DNA from: Lacrimispora amygdalina
Lineage (GTDB): Bacteria > Bacillota > Clostridia > Lachnospirales > Lachnospiraceae
NCBI RefSeq assembly: GCF_003432035.1
Contig: NZ_QOHO01000023.1
Span: 1 to 64,000 of the forward strand
Length of the DNA: 64,000 bases
Direction of reading: 5' to 3'
Positions within the stretch are counted from its first letter, which is position 1, and each line of letters starts with the position of its first letter. The translations under genes and the position numbers were made by a program. This document shows, piece after piece, positions 1-8,029 of this stretch. A model generated the notes under the pieces. The model saw nothing but the letters and a program-made list of their open reading frames with translations, did no database searches and was not told where the DNA came from.

Positions 1-44
1 CTATTTATAGTTTGTCACCTCGTAATTATTCCGGTTTTGTTCGT

Positions 45-75
45 AGAAAAAGCCATAGCTTTACACTATGACTTC
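45..75 (-). terminator. Rho-independent terminator of the leftward operon
   Basis: Read leftward, a 9-bp stem (AAGTCATAG with CTATGGCTT, 50-58 and 66-74, one G-U or mismatch) is followed by a short T run. It lies 22 bases beyond the stop codon of the membrane protein gene, so it probably ends the operon that starts near 2.2 kb. Confidence 0.6.
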
Positions 76-96
76 TAAAAAGGCTGTAAAATAATA

Positions 97-897
97 TTAA
101 ACCGGCAAATATGTAATCAACATGCCTCCTAATATCAGACTGGCAGTATTGGCGATCATTACGTAAAATGCCGCACGCCTTTTCCTGTATTCCTTTATCA
201 AACTAAGATATGCAATCATCTCTACGATAAATACCACCATTTCACCAAATATATAACCAAGTATCCAGTAATTGCTTAAATTAGGGCCTGTAAGCATAGC
301 ATTTAATCCTGCCTGTGTAAGCAGATTGACCGATGCAAAGACAAGCCAGCTTCTCTTTTGCCGGTATCCAAAGAGAAAAAAGACAGCACCTTCAATAAGC
401 AGCGTCAGGATAACCCGCAAAGCCACCAGAGCAGGCACCCGTAAGGGAGACTGACCGACCGTAAGAGTTTCCGATTTCATATCAAGCGTTAAAATATTAT
501 TGTATTTGTCAAAGGTTCCTTTCGGAAGATTACACTGAAAGCTTTTACTGCTGCTTTGAACAATAAGTTTTATATCCTTTATATCCTCAATCTTCGGCGG
601 ATACACGCGGTAATGGAAATATACTTTATAGTACTTTTCCCAGCCTTTTTTTTCGCTCTCTCTGATTCTTAATTCGCTTAAACTGTCATTTGGCATTTGC
701 AGAGATAACGAAAGACTCTCTCTGGAATTCAATACGATTATGGTGAAACCGGGAGCTTCCGCTGAATTGGCAGATACTGAGGTATAAAACCACAGGCTCA
801 TCAGATGAGCAATGATTAATACGATACAGACAATACTGCCAGGCTTTCTATATCCCACTGTTTTTCGTACAATGGCCTTAGTATTCATATAATCCAT
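97..897 (-). CDS. Hypothetical five-span membrane protein
   Basis: I do not recognise the family. The 266-residue product has one N-terminal hydrophobic segment (about 20-43), an extracytoplasmic region of about 110 residues rich in polar and beta-prone stretches (44-152), and four closely packed C-terminal membrane segments (about 154-178, 183-203, 211-235, 242-264) ending almost at the C-terminus. The start is supported by GGAGG six bases upstream. It is the last gene of a leftward run of four genes that abuts the lanthipeptide locus. The layout, one exported domain plus a four-helix bundle, would fit a sensor or a transport accessory protein, but nothing in the sequence decides this. Confidence 0.7.
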   Translation of the reverse strand: MDYMNTKAIVRKTVGYRKPGSIVCIVLIIAHLMSLWFYTSVSANSAEAPGFTIIVLNSRESLSLSLQMPNDSLSELRIRESEKKGWEKYYKVYFHYRVYPPKIEDIKDIKLIVQSSSKSFQCNLPKGTFDKYNNILTLDMKSETLTVGQSPLRVPALVALRVILTLLIEGAVFFLFGYRQKRSWLVFASVNLLTQAGLNAMLTGPNLSNYWILGYIFGEMVVFIVEMIAYLSLIKEYRKRRAAFYVMIANTASLILGGMLITYLPV

Positions 898-916
898 ACA
901 TTACCTCCGAGTTTCA

Positions 917-1387
917 TCAGTCTATCTTTATAATATCAAATACAAAAGGGAACTTTTCTGCTGTTTTACTGTCGAAGTCAACTTTGTACCCAGTTCCATC
1001 TTTATAAAACAAGCCCTTCTTTAAATCCACTCTGACGTAACACATATTCTCATCATTCTCATCATTATGGACAAAATACCATGGTTCAAATATTTTAATG
1101 AGCTTTTCTCTGATTATAAGGTTTTCCTTTGACAATGGATGCCCGATATTGCGCGCAACTCCGTTGAAACGATACAGATCCTTACTTAATGCAACCACCG
1201 GATTATTCTCAATCTCTTTTACTTTTTGAGACTTACCATATGTGACTATATAAAATGCTCCACTATCATAGAAGGTATCAATAAACCTGACAGCCGGAAT
1301 ATTATCGTTTGATGTAGCCAGCGCAAATTGATAATCTCTCGCAAATAATGTTTCCAAAACCCCAAGTCCTTCTTCATACGCATTCAT
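917..1387 (-). CDS. Pyridoxamine 5'-phosphate oxidase-like FMN-binding protein
   Basis: A 156-residue protein of the split-barrel flavoprotein superfamily. Visible family features are the N-terminal helix, the 'FALATSNDNIPAVRFI' strand pair and 'IENNPVVALS'. These proteins bind FMN or related cofactors as dimers and often reduce or detoxify small molecules; the substrate cannot be read here. The start is preceded by GAGGG at suitable distance, and the gene lies 13 bases after the DUF2200 gene, so co-transcription is likely. A second member of the same superfamily (1786-2211) is in the same run, suggesting a small redox or stress operon. Confidence 0.75.
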   Translation of the reverse strand: MNAYEEGLGVLETLFARDYQFALATSNDNIPAVRFIDTFYDSGAFYIVTYGKSQKVKEIENNPVVALSKDLYRFNGVARNIGHPLSKENLIIREKLIKIFEPWYFVHNDENDENMCYVRVDLKKGLFYKDGTGYKVDFDSKTAEKFPFVFDIIKID

Positions 1388-1400
1388 TTCACTTTTCCCT

Positions 1401-1751
1401 CTATTTTCTTAATATTTTTTCCATTGCCTTACCTTTGGCCAGTTCATCAATTAATTTATCCAGATACCGGATCTTCCTCATCACTTCATCTTCGATCTCT
1501 TCCACCCGGTAGCCGCAGATAACCCCTTTAATCAGAGAAGCTTTGGGATTCAAAAGGGGCGCCTGATGAAAGAAGTCCTCCATACTTACTTCCTTCTCTA
1601 TCTGCTGCTGTAATGAACGCTCATCGTAGCCTGTCAGCCAGAAAATGATTTCATCTACTTCCTTTCTGGTTCTTCCTTTTTTCTCAGCTTTTTTTATATA
1701 AAGCGGATAGATATCGGAAAAGGGCATATGAAAGATTCGTTGTGTTTCCAT
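1401..1751 (-). CDS. DUF2200 family protein
   Basis: The 116-residue product matches the DUF2200 family as I remember it: an N-terminal '[20 protein letters not shown]', a central 'IIFWLTGYD', '[18 protein letters not shown]' and the C-terminal '[20 protein letters not shown]' helix. The family is small, cytoplasmic and of unknown function; it is common in clostridia and lactic acid bacteria. It sits between two pyridoxamine-oxidase-like genes on the same strand with short gaps, so it is probably in one operon with them. No enzyme motif is visible. Confidence 0.8.
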   Translation of the reverse strand: METQRIFHMPFSDIYPLYIKKAEKKGRTRKEVDEIIFWLTGYDERSLQQQIEKEVSMEDFFHQAPLLNPKASLIKGVICGYRVEEIEDEVMRKIRYLDKLIDELAKGKAMEKILRK

Positions 1752-1785
1752 TAAAAGATCTCCTTTGCTTTATAGAATAATTTGT

Positions 1786-2211
1786 TTATAAGACCCCCTT
1801 GGCTTCCTTCCAGTCCACAAAAAGATTGTAGCGGGTTGTAGTAAAACGCAGAACACAGTAATTGGGATCATCAGGACCGCTGAAATGATTTTCAAGTCCA
1901 TGATACCACATTTCTTTTTTAATTTCAGGGTCTGTCAATACTTCTATTGTACCCACCAGTGTAATATTATGATTAACTGAATTAAAACAAACACTTGCTT
2001 TGCTGCATCTTTCAATTCTTTTGGTTTTATCACTGCCAAAACCTGTACAGAATGTAAGCCACTTTATACCGTCAGCTTTTGATACGGATATTGTTGAGGT
2101 TGTTGGATAGCCATCCATGTCGATTAATGTCAAAGCACAATATCCCTCATCTCCGCCTACAGCCTTTTCTTCAATTATCTTATTTGCTTTCGCGATTATT
2201 TCTGAATTCAT
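1786..2211 (-). CDS. Pyridoxamine 5'-phosphate oxidase family protein
   Basis: From the ATG at 2211 the product is 141 residues and reads as a split-barrel FMN-binding protein: 'EGYCALTLIDMDGYPTTSTIS' and 'KRIERCSKASVCFN' are typical strand and loop signatures, with an aromatic C-terminus ('TTRYNLFVDWKEAKGVL'). The reading frame stays open 25 codons further upstream, but the internal ATG is preferred because GGGAGG stands eight bases before it and the upstream part does not resemble the family. It is the first gene of the leftward run and is divergent from lanF, so the 147-base gap holds promoters for both directions. Confidence 0.75.
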   Translation of the reverse strand: MNSEIIAKANKIIEEKAVGGDEGYCALTLIDMDGYPTTSTISVSKADGIKWLTFCTGFGSDKTKRIERCSKASVCFNSVNHNITLVGTIEVLTDPEIKKEMWYHGLENHFSGPDDPNYCVLRFTTTRYNLFVDWKEAKGVL

Positions 2212-2358
2212 GTTATATTCCTCCCAATTAATTTTACCACAATTATAACATGTATAATGCGGCAGCTGTATGTCATGTTTTAACATAGTCCACTTCCTTA
2301 TAAAATCCTTAAAAATAGCTGTTACAATAGCAGTAAAAGGTTAAAAGGAGGTACCCCT

Positions 2359-3111
2359 ATGAAACAGACACTGTACAAAGCGGCTAATTGTGAAATGGAG
2401 GATGTTATGATGCATGAGTATATGATTAAAACCGATCATGTTTCCAAAAAATTTAAAAAGACATATGCAATTAATGATTTATCTATGTCTGTAAGGAAAA
2501 ATTCTGTCTATGGATTATTAGGACCTAACGGTGCTGGCAAATCAACATTACTGAAGATGATTACAGGTATTATCACCCCCACTTCCGGAGAAATATTATT
2601 CGATAATCACCCCTGGAGCAGAAAAGATCTATTAAGGATTGGTTCCCTTATTGAATCACCTCCTTTATATGAAAATTTAACAGCGTTTGAAAATTTAAAA
2701 GTACGGGCAACTCTTATGGGGATCTCAAACGATAAATGCATTGAAGTTTTAGAAAGAATGGACTTAATGGATACGGAAAATAAGCAGATCGCTGATTTTT
2801 CATTGGGAATGAAGCAAAGGCTGGGTATCGCATTAGCGCTTTTAAATGACCCTGAATTGTTAGTCTTAGATGAACCTACCAATGGGCTGGATCCTTTCGG
2901 AATGGAAGATTTAAGGAAAATGATCCGGACATTCGCAGTATCCGGGATTTCAGTCATTGTATCCAGTCATATCTTAAGCGAGATACAGCAGGTTGCCGAT
3001 GACATAGGCATTCTAAATAATGGGTCACTTCTATATCAGGATAAAATTGATGCCAATGAGAATCTGGAACAGTTGTTTATGGATATCATAAGAAAGGAGC
3101 GTGCTTCCTGA
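2359..3111 (+). CDS. lanF: Lantibiotic self-protection ABC transporter ATPase LanF
   Basis: ATP-binding subunit of a LanFEG transporter, which protects producers by expelling the lantibiotic from the membrane. Walker A GPNGAGKST is at about 55-63, signature SLGMKQ at 148-153 and Walker B with LDEPTNGLDP at 167-178. Instead of the Q-loop glutamine there is a glutamate (IESPPLYENL, E99), the 'E-loop' described as characteristic of LanF proteins. AGGAGG lies seven bases before this ATG; other starts at 2407 and 2410, also behind a GGAGG, would give a more usual length near 233 residues. The stop overlaps the lanE start by one base, so the three genes are surely co-transcribed. Confidence 0.9.
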   Translation: MKQTLYKAANCEMEDVMMHEYMIKTDHVSKKFKKTYAINDLSMSVRKNSVYGLLGPNGAGKSTLLKMITGIITPTSGEILFDNHPWSRKDLLRIGSLIESPPLYENLTAFENLKVRATLMGISNDKCIEVLERMDLMDTENKQIADFSLGMKQRLGIALALLNDPELLVLDEPTNGLDPFGMEDLRKMIRTFAVSGISVIVSSHILSEIQQVADDIGILNNGSLLYQDKIDANENLEQLFMDIIRKERAS

Positions 3112-3872
3112 TGTTACGAACCTATCTGGCAGCAGAAAACTTAAAATTTAAACGCACCCTGTTCCGGAAACTCATTTTATATATTCCGGCAGCCTTAATT
3201 TTAATAGCAGTTATATTTTTATCTGTGGGTATTGGTTTAGGTGGTTTTTCATGCTCCATCGTCTGCAATTGGTGTGTACCCATTGCGTCTTTATCCATTG
3301 TAATATTATGCCACTTAGTAAATAATAAGGAACAAAAACACAATTACCGGACTATTTACAGCCTGCCCATAGACTTAAAAAATACATTTATTTCTAAAAC
3401 AATTTTAATAGCACTTAATCTTTTGCTGATATCATTATTACTATCATTGATATCTATTATTTCAGAATACATGCAGTCAGGTGACTTAAGTGCATTCAAA
3501 TATACCGGATATTATGTTTTAGGATACTGCTTATTATGGCTGACTTTATTATGGCAGATCCCTTTCTGCTTGTTTTTGGATCAAAAAGCCGGATTCGTTG
3601 GTTCTATGATCATTAATCTGATTTTCACTGGATTTGGTGGTTTGTTTTTATCTCTGACTCCTATATTCTGGTTTTTTCCATATAGCTGGACCGCCAGGTT
3701 TATGATTACCTTATTCAGAGTTTTGCCAAACGGATTATTGGTTCAGGGAGGTACAAGACAGATTCTGAGTTTAGGCCAGAGTTCACTGCTGGTGGTTGTA
3801 AGCCTGCTCACTGCGGTCGTTCTTACATTTCTATTTGCACACTGGTACAGAGGGCAGGTGTATCGGAATTGA
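3111..3872 (+). CDS. lanE: Lantibiotic immunity ABC transporter permease LanE
   Basis: A 253-residue integral membrane protein with about six hydrophobic segments and almost no soluble domains, as expected for the LanE/MutE/EpiE family of immunity permeases (ABC-2 type). The first segment follows a basic N-terminus with 'AENLKFKRTLFRKL', a common opening of this family. It partners LanF and LanG to form the membrane part of the self-protection exporter. The ATG overlaps the lanF stop and the gene overlaps lanG by four bases, indicating translational coupling and fixed stoichiometry. Confidence 0.85.
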   Translation: MLRTYLAAENLKFKRTLFRKLILYIPAALILIAVIFLSVGIGLGGFSCSIVCNWCVPIASLSIVILCHLVNNKEQKHNYRTIYSLPIDLKNTFISKTILIALNLLLISLLLSLISIISEYMQSGDLSAFKYTGYYVLGYCLLWLTLLWQIPFCLFLDQKAGFVGSMIINLIFTGFGGLFLSLTPIFWFFPYSWTARFMITLFRVLPNGLLVQGGTRQILSLGQSSLLVVVSLLTAVVLTFLFAHWYRGQVYRN

Positions 3873-4600
3873 CAATTACAAGAGAGTTTTTCTCTAACTT
3901 TACAAAAATTAAACGAACTCCGCTTATACTATTGCATCTGCTGCCTCCTGTCGTAATTACAACATTATTTTTAGTTTATTACAATTCTGGAGGATACCGT
4001 ATTTTTTCTGATGTTCGGCTGTTTTTTATTTTGTTGCAAATATGCTATCCTATGTTTGTTAGTTTTGTTGTACCAATTTTTATTAATTTAGACCGCAATA
4101 TCAACAATGTCCAAAACGCTCTGGGAATTGTAGAATCCAGAAGAAGTGTTTATCTGGGTAAATTGTTCTTTCTGCTGTTTCTGTCTTCCACTAGTATCAT
4201 ACTATACGAGCTATGCTTTTATGCCGGAGTGAATTTTTTTCTAAATATGAACTTTATGGACTTTGGTTCCTATTTTTTCATATTCTGCTCATTTTTATTA
4301 AGTAACTTATTTTTATATGTTATACATGTACCCATTGCTTTTAAATTTGGTTTCAGTATCTCCGTTTTATCAGGAATAGCAGGTACAATTTTAGCTGGTT
4401 ACTTTGAAAATTCCATTGGTGATAAAATCTGGCCGGCTATTCCCTGGGAATGGGGTGTGCGGTTTTTAAAAGATTATTTTAACCTTACCAGTGGATCAGT
4501 TATTCCTGGAGTAATTTCTCTGATTATTATTACTTCGGCTGTTCTGGTTCTCACAATATTATGGTATAGTAGATGGGAAGGCAGAGTTATACAAGAGTAA
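3869..4600 (+). CDS. lanG: Lantibiotic immunity ABC transporter permease LanG
   Basis: A second six-segment permease (243 residues), similar in layout to LanE but with its own sequence; it opens with 'EFFSNFTKIKRTPLI', the usual LanG-type motif of a short cytoplasmic helix before the first membrane span. It starts with TTG at 3869, overlapping the lanE stop by four bases (AATTGA), with AGGTG upstream. With LanF and LanE it completes the immunity transporter. No lipoprotein LanI is seen nearby, so this transporter appears to be the only visible immunity system in the cluster. Confidence 0.85.
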   Translation: MTITREFFSNFTKIKRTPLILLHLLPPVVITTLFLVYYNSGGYRIFSDVRLFFILLQICYPMFVSFVVPIFINLDRNINNVQNALGIVESRRSVYLGKLFFLLFLSSTSIILYELCFYAGVNFFLNMNFMDFGSYFFIFCSFLLSNLFLYVIHVPIAFKFGFSISVLSGIAGTILAGYFENSIGDKIWPAIPWEWGVRFLKDYFNLTSGSVIPGVISLIIITSAVLVLTILWYSRWEGRVIQE

Positions 4601-4617
4601 GATAAGGAGGATAGTTT

Positions 4618-5292
4618 ATGCCAAAACTGTTAGTCATCGACGATGACCTGGATATGCTGGCTCTGGTACGCACTGCTCTGGAAAAAGATGGTTACCAGGT
4701 GGACACTGAAGCAAATGCTGCTTCCTTACAGCCTGCCAGATGCCGATTATACGATCTTTTGCTTCTTGATGTAATGATGCCCGGCGAGGATGGATTTTCC
4801 TTCTGCAGGCGGATCCGTACCGAAGTGGATTGCCCTATCCTGTTTTTAACCGCCAAGGCAGAAGATTCAGCTCTCGTCCAGGGCTTTGGCCTGGGAGCCG
4901 ATGATTACATTAAAAAGCCTTTCAGTATTGCAGAGCTGCGTGCCCGGGTAGGCGCTCATCTTCGGAGAGACGTGCGTCAGCCAACCCATATATTAAGACG
5001 AGGCAGCGTCCGCTTCGATATACAGGCAAAAACGGCATTTGCTGGTGAACACACACTGCCCTTCACCAAGGGCGAATATGCGATCTGTGAGCATCTGGCA
5101 CTTCACGCCGGGCAGGTGTATACCAAAGAGCAATTATACGAAGCCGTTTTCGGATATGACGCAGAGGGAGATTCGTCCGCTGTTGCAGAGCACATTAAAA
5201 ATATCCGTGCCAAGATGAAAGCTCACGGCATCAGTCCTATTGATACAATTTGGGGGGTGGGTTACAAATGGCGAAAAAACGAAGATCTGTAA
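4618..5292 (+). CDS. lanR: OmpR-family response regulator LanR
   Basis: A 224-residue response regulator. The receiver domain (1-115) has the acidic pocket D8/D9, the phospho-acceptor D51 (LLLLDVMMPGEDGF), the switch Thr in FLTAKA and the Lys in YIKKPF. The C-terminal winged-helix domain (about 130-224) ends 'VWGVGYKW'-like (IWGVGYKW). It lies 17 bases after lanG behind GGAGG and overlaps the kinase gene. In nisin and subtilin systems this regulator, phosphorylated by LanK after the extracellular peptide is sensed, activates the structural gene; the direct repeats upstream of the lanA promoter at 13345-13376 are its likely binding site. Confidence 0.9.
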   Translation: MPKLLVIDDDLDMLALVRTALEKDGYQVDTEANAASLQPARCRLYDLLLLDVMMPGEDGFSFCRRIRTEVDCPILFLTAKAEDSALVQGFGLGADDYIKKPFSIAELRARVGAHLRRDVRQPTHILRRGSVRFDIQAKTAFAGEHTLPFTKGEYAICEHLALHAGQVYTKEQLYEAVFGYDAEGDSSAVAEHIKNIRAKMKAHGISPIDTIWGVGYKWRKNEDL

Positions 5293-6623
5293 GTCTTTCC
5301 TTTGTCCTTTTACGCTTTGGCATTGTTATGCTTGGCTGCATGCTATTATGCTGCCTGTTATGGTATTGGTTATTTATCCGGCTTGTAAATACCGGCTTTT
5401 TCTATAAGTCCTATACTTCCACCCGGCAGGTAGAGCAAATGCTGGCTGGCGACCCGGAAACCTTCGTTTCTCCAAGTGATGATTTTTTGGCAGAGTACGC
5501 TTTATTTGACCGGAACGGTAAAGTTTTGGAAAGTAATACCAAAGGAAGAAAACTGAAAAAACTGAGTAGTCTTTTACAGGAAGATACATCTACTATGCGT
5601 GTTTCCAGACATACTTATAGAAATGGAAGCACGGTGATTATACGATATTATTACAGATCAGAGTTTGCAAATCCTGTTCTTCGAGGTGCTCTTCCCCCCT
5701 TTGAATATCTTTGGCTGTCATCGCTGGGAGCAGCATTGGTGTTTTGTCTGCTGTTTAACACCCTGTGGCTTCGTCAGCGTCTTGCTGCCAGGCTTAAGCT
5801 GTTTGGTGATGTTAGCCGGAAGGTAGGTGCCAAGGAACTGGATTTTACAATTCCACACGCAGGAATACGGGAATACGATCAGGCACTTGATGCAATGGAG
5901 CATATGAGAGATGCTTTGTACAATTCTTTGTCTTCCCAGTGGGCGGCACAGCAGGAACGGGAAGCAGAAATAGCCGCACTGGCCCATGATTTAAAAACTC
6001 CACTCACTCTGGTGGGCGGTAATGCTGAGCTGCTGCTTGATGAAGAACTCCCTGAAAGCAGCCGAAGAATGGTGGAAACAATTGCTGCCAGCAATCAACG
6101 TGCCAGGCAGTATGTAACAAGTTTCCTTGAATCCTCGGCAGGTGAGGAGGAGGCTTTTAAAAGCAACAGTCTGAATGCTCTGTTTGAACAACTGATCAGT
6201 AACACTACGGCTATTGCAGAAGCAAGGGGCGTAAGCATGAAAGTCCAGAACAGCCTTAACGGTTCTGCAAACGTCCAAAAGGATCATTTGCTTCGAGCCC
6301 TTGGAAATGTAGTACAAAATGCCATAGAGCATTCACCGGTTGGTGGAAACGTATATTTGACAGGCAGTATTGCAGATGGCGGCTGGCAGGTGACTGTCTG
6401 TGATGAAGGCCCTGGATTTAGTAAGGCGGCTTTACTACATGCAACGGAACGACTGTGGCGCGGAGATACGGCTCGTAGTGCAGACGGCCATAATGGTCTC
6501 GGGCTCTGGTTTGCTGCACAGGTAGTTAAAACCCACGAAGGTCAGCTTTATCTGAGTAACTCCAAGTCCGGAGGGGTTGTTACAATTAAATTCAGAGAGG
6601 GTGTCGCAAAATCACTAAAATAA
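5268..6623 (+). CDS. lanK: Sensor histidine kinase LanK
   Basis: A 451-residue membrane kinase with two spans (about 12-40 and 146-166) enclosing an extracytoplasmic sensor of about 105 residues, a HAMP-like linker, the H-box AHDLKTPLT with phospho-acceptor H240, the N-box NVVQNAIEHSP, and G-boxes DEGPGFS and GLGLWFA. The sensor size and order match NisK/SpaK-type kinases that detect the mature lantibiotic. ATG 5268 is chosen because of the strong GGGGGGTGG before it; it lies inside lanR, so the two are translationally coupled. The last codons form the left arm of the terminator that follows. Confidence 0.88.
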   Translation: MAKKRRSVSLSFVLLRFGIVMLGCMLLCCLLWYWLFIRLVNTGFFYKSYTSTRQVEQMLAGDPETFVSPSDDFLAEYALFDRNGKVLESNTKGRKLKKLSSLLQEDTSTMRVSRHTYRNGSTVIIRYYYRSEFANPVLRGALPPFEYLWLSSLGAALVFCLLFNTLWLRQRLAARLKLFGDVSRKVGAKELDFTIPHAGIREYDQALDAMEHMRDALYNSLSSQWAAQQEREAEIAALAHDLKTPLTLVGGNAELLLDEELPESSRRMVETIAASNQRARQYVTSFLESSAGEEEAFKSNSLNALFEQLISNTTAIAEARGVSMKVQNSLNGSANVQKDHLLRALGNVVQNAIEHSPVGGNVYLTGSIADGGWQVTVCDEGPGFSKAALLHATERLWRGDTARSADGHNGLGLWFAAQVVKTHEGQLYLSNSKSGGVVTIKFREGVAKSLK

Positions 6624-6646
6624 AGTGATGGAGTGACACCCTCTTT
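6596..6646 (+). terminator. Terminator overlapping the end of lanK
   Basis: AGAGGGTGTC (6596-6605) pairs perfectly with GACACCCTCT (6635-6644); ATCACT/AGTGAT forms an inner stem. A short T run follows. The stop codon of lanK (6621-6623) is in the loop region. It separates lanFEGRK from the convergent lanBTC unit. Confidence 0.8.
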
Positions 6647-6755
6647 CCATATAAAACAAATTTTAAAAGATTATTTTTATGTACACCACAAAACCATCTA
6701 TTAGTTAAAGTGGTTAGAATCCCGATAATTAAGTGACCAGATTTTAAAATCACCA

Positions 6756-8027
6756 TTATAATAAAAATATGGAATCCCATTGTGTCTTAACGGGTTGATA
6801 GCAAGATAAAATAGTCAGGATCACTCCACTGGTTCCTGTTAAGAGTCCTATTTCATCCTTATTTACGATATGCCCTTCCTCTATTTCTGTATCCTTAAAA
6901 CCAAATGGATATTGATCACTGTATGATTCCAGTAAATGATCCAATATTTTCATATGCACTTCATAAAAGAAGTCATCATCTGTGTATTCATAGAATTTTC
7001 TGGTCAGGCAGCACAAACCAGAAAGACCGTGACAAAAAGTAGGTGAGATAACATGCCGCATTCTTTTCAAAGATAACTTCATACTATCAATCGCAAGCTT
7101 ACCCATTTCATCATTATTAAGGATCTTTGAAGCAATCAATAATGAATACGCCACACCTGGAGTACCATAACACCATGCATCTCTGGATGGTACTGCTTTC
7201 CCCTGTTCCATCCCTATTATTTTTTGAGTTTCCCAATAAATATCATCACTGTCTTTTATACAGCTGCTAAAAATAAATTCTGACAGATATTTTATTGCTT
7301 CCAGCTGGTCTTGTACATATACTCCCGACTCATAGGACTTACATAATATTAAAAGTATGCCAGGGATCCCGTGCGCAACCCCTAAATTTATATATCGTAT
7401 CTCCTGACTATTTTCCAATGGAAACAATTGACTCTCATCTGACCGGATGGCAAACCGGGGGATATTGTTGTCCCCTGCTTTACAAATATCCGCTAAATAT
7501 TGCAAAATATGCAACAAAGTCTCTTTCACGTTCTGCTCGGATTTAAAATTCAACAGATAATTGGCTGTACCGGTTAATCCATACATAATATCATAAAGTA
7601 GTTCGTTTAATGGAAGTTCTTTGTACTTTTGGATATTATTTTCCGCGATATCAACAATATACTCGTTTAGACTCTTTATAAACGATTGATATCGTTTCCC
7701 ATGGTCTGACATACAATGTGCAGCAAACCCCACTCCGCATAGCCCATCAAACAGGGAAATATCATAGATGTTGTTTTTTCCCATATAATCGTTTATGATC
7801 TCCAGATATTTATGAGCATAATTATCAAAACCATAATCTGGGTAATTTAATTGAAGTTCCGAAAATAATATACATAATGCGGGATATGACACTGCTACTG
7901 AAGTACATCGATACTCAGTTTTATTTGAAGCAAATATCCCCTGAACATAATCTGCGTCAGATAATTTTTTTGATATATTTATTATGAAATTATCCAATTC
8001 ACGCTTTTTTTCATTCGGTAAATTCAT
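6756..8027 (-). CDS. lanC: Lanthionine synthetase cyclase LanC
   Basis: Zinc-dependent cyclase (423 residues) that adds cysteine thiols to dehydrated Ser/Thr to form lanthionine rings. The zinc ligands are visible as C286 in WCYGTPG and C332-H333 in FCHGLSG, and the catalytic histidine motif VAHGIPG lies near H219. The repeated Gly-rich 'GxxG' turns (GLCGVG, GLTGTA, GVAHGIPG, GTPGVA, GLSGLC, GTSGVI) of the alpha/alpha barrel are all present, so the enzyme looks intact. It is the last gene of the leftward lan unit, three bases after lanT, and converges on lanK. The length is typical for class I LanC proteins. Confidence 0.93.
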   Translation of the reverse strand: MNLPNEKKRELDNFIINISKKLSDADYVQGIFASNKTEYRCTSVAVSYPALCILFSELQLNYPDYGFDNYAHKYLEIINDYMGKNNIYDISLFDGLCGVGFAAHCMSDHGKRYQSFIKSLNEYIVDIAENNIQKYKELPLNELLYDIMYGLTGTANYLLNFKSEQNVKETLLHILQYLADICKAGDNNIPRFAIRSDESQLFPLENSQEIRYINLGVAHGIPGILLILCKSYESGVYVQDQLEAIKYLSEFIFSSCIKDSDDIYWETQKIIGMEQGKAVPSRDAWCYGTPGVAYSLLIASKILNNDEMGKLAIDSMKLSLKRMRHVISPTFCHGLSGLCCLTRKFYEYTDDDFFYEVHMKILDHLLESYSDQYPFGFKDTEIEEGHIVNKDEIGLLTGTSGVILTILSCYQPVKTQWDSIFLL

Positions 8028-8029
8028 AA

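Noticed and set aside
272-454. Frames opposite the membrane protein and similar antisense frames across dnaK, ppdK, glyS and lepA
   Set aside because: They mirror codon bias of the real genes, lack ribosome binding sites and show low-complexity or implausible sequences.
97-897. LanI immunity lipoprotein or LanH-like accessory protein
   Set aside because: It has no lipobox, is in a leftward operon with unrelated genes and is divergent from lanF, so there is no support for an immunity role.
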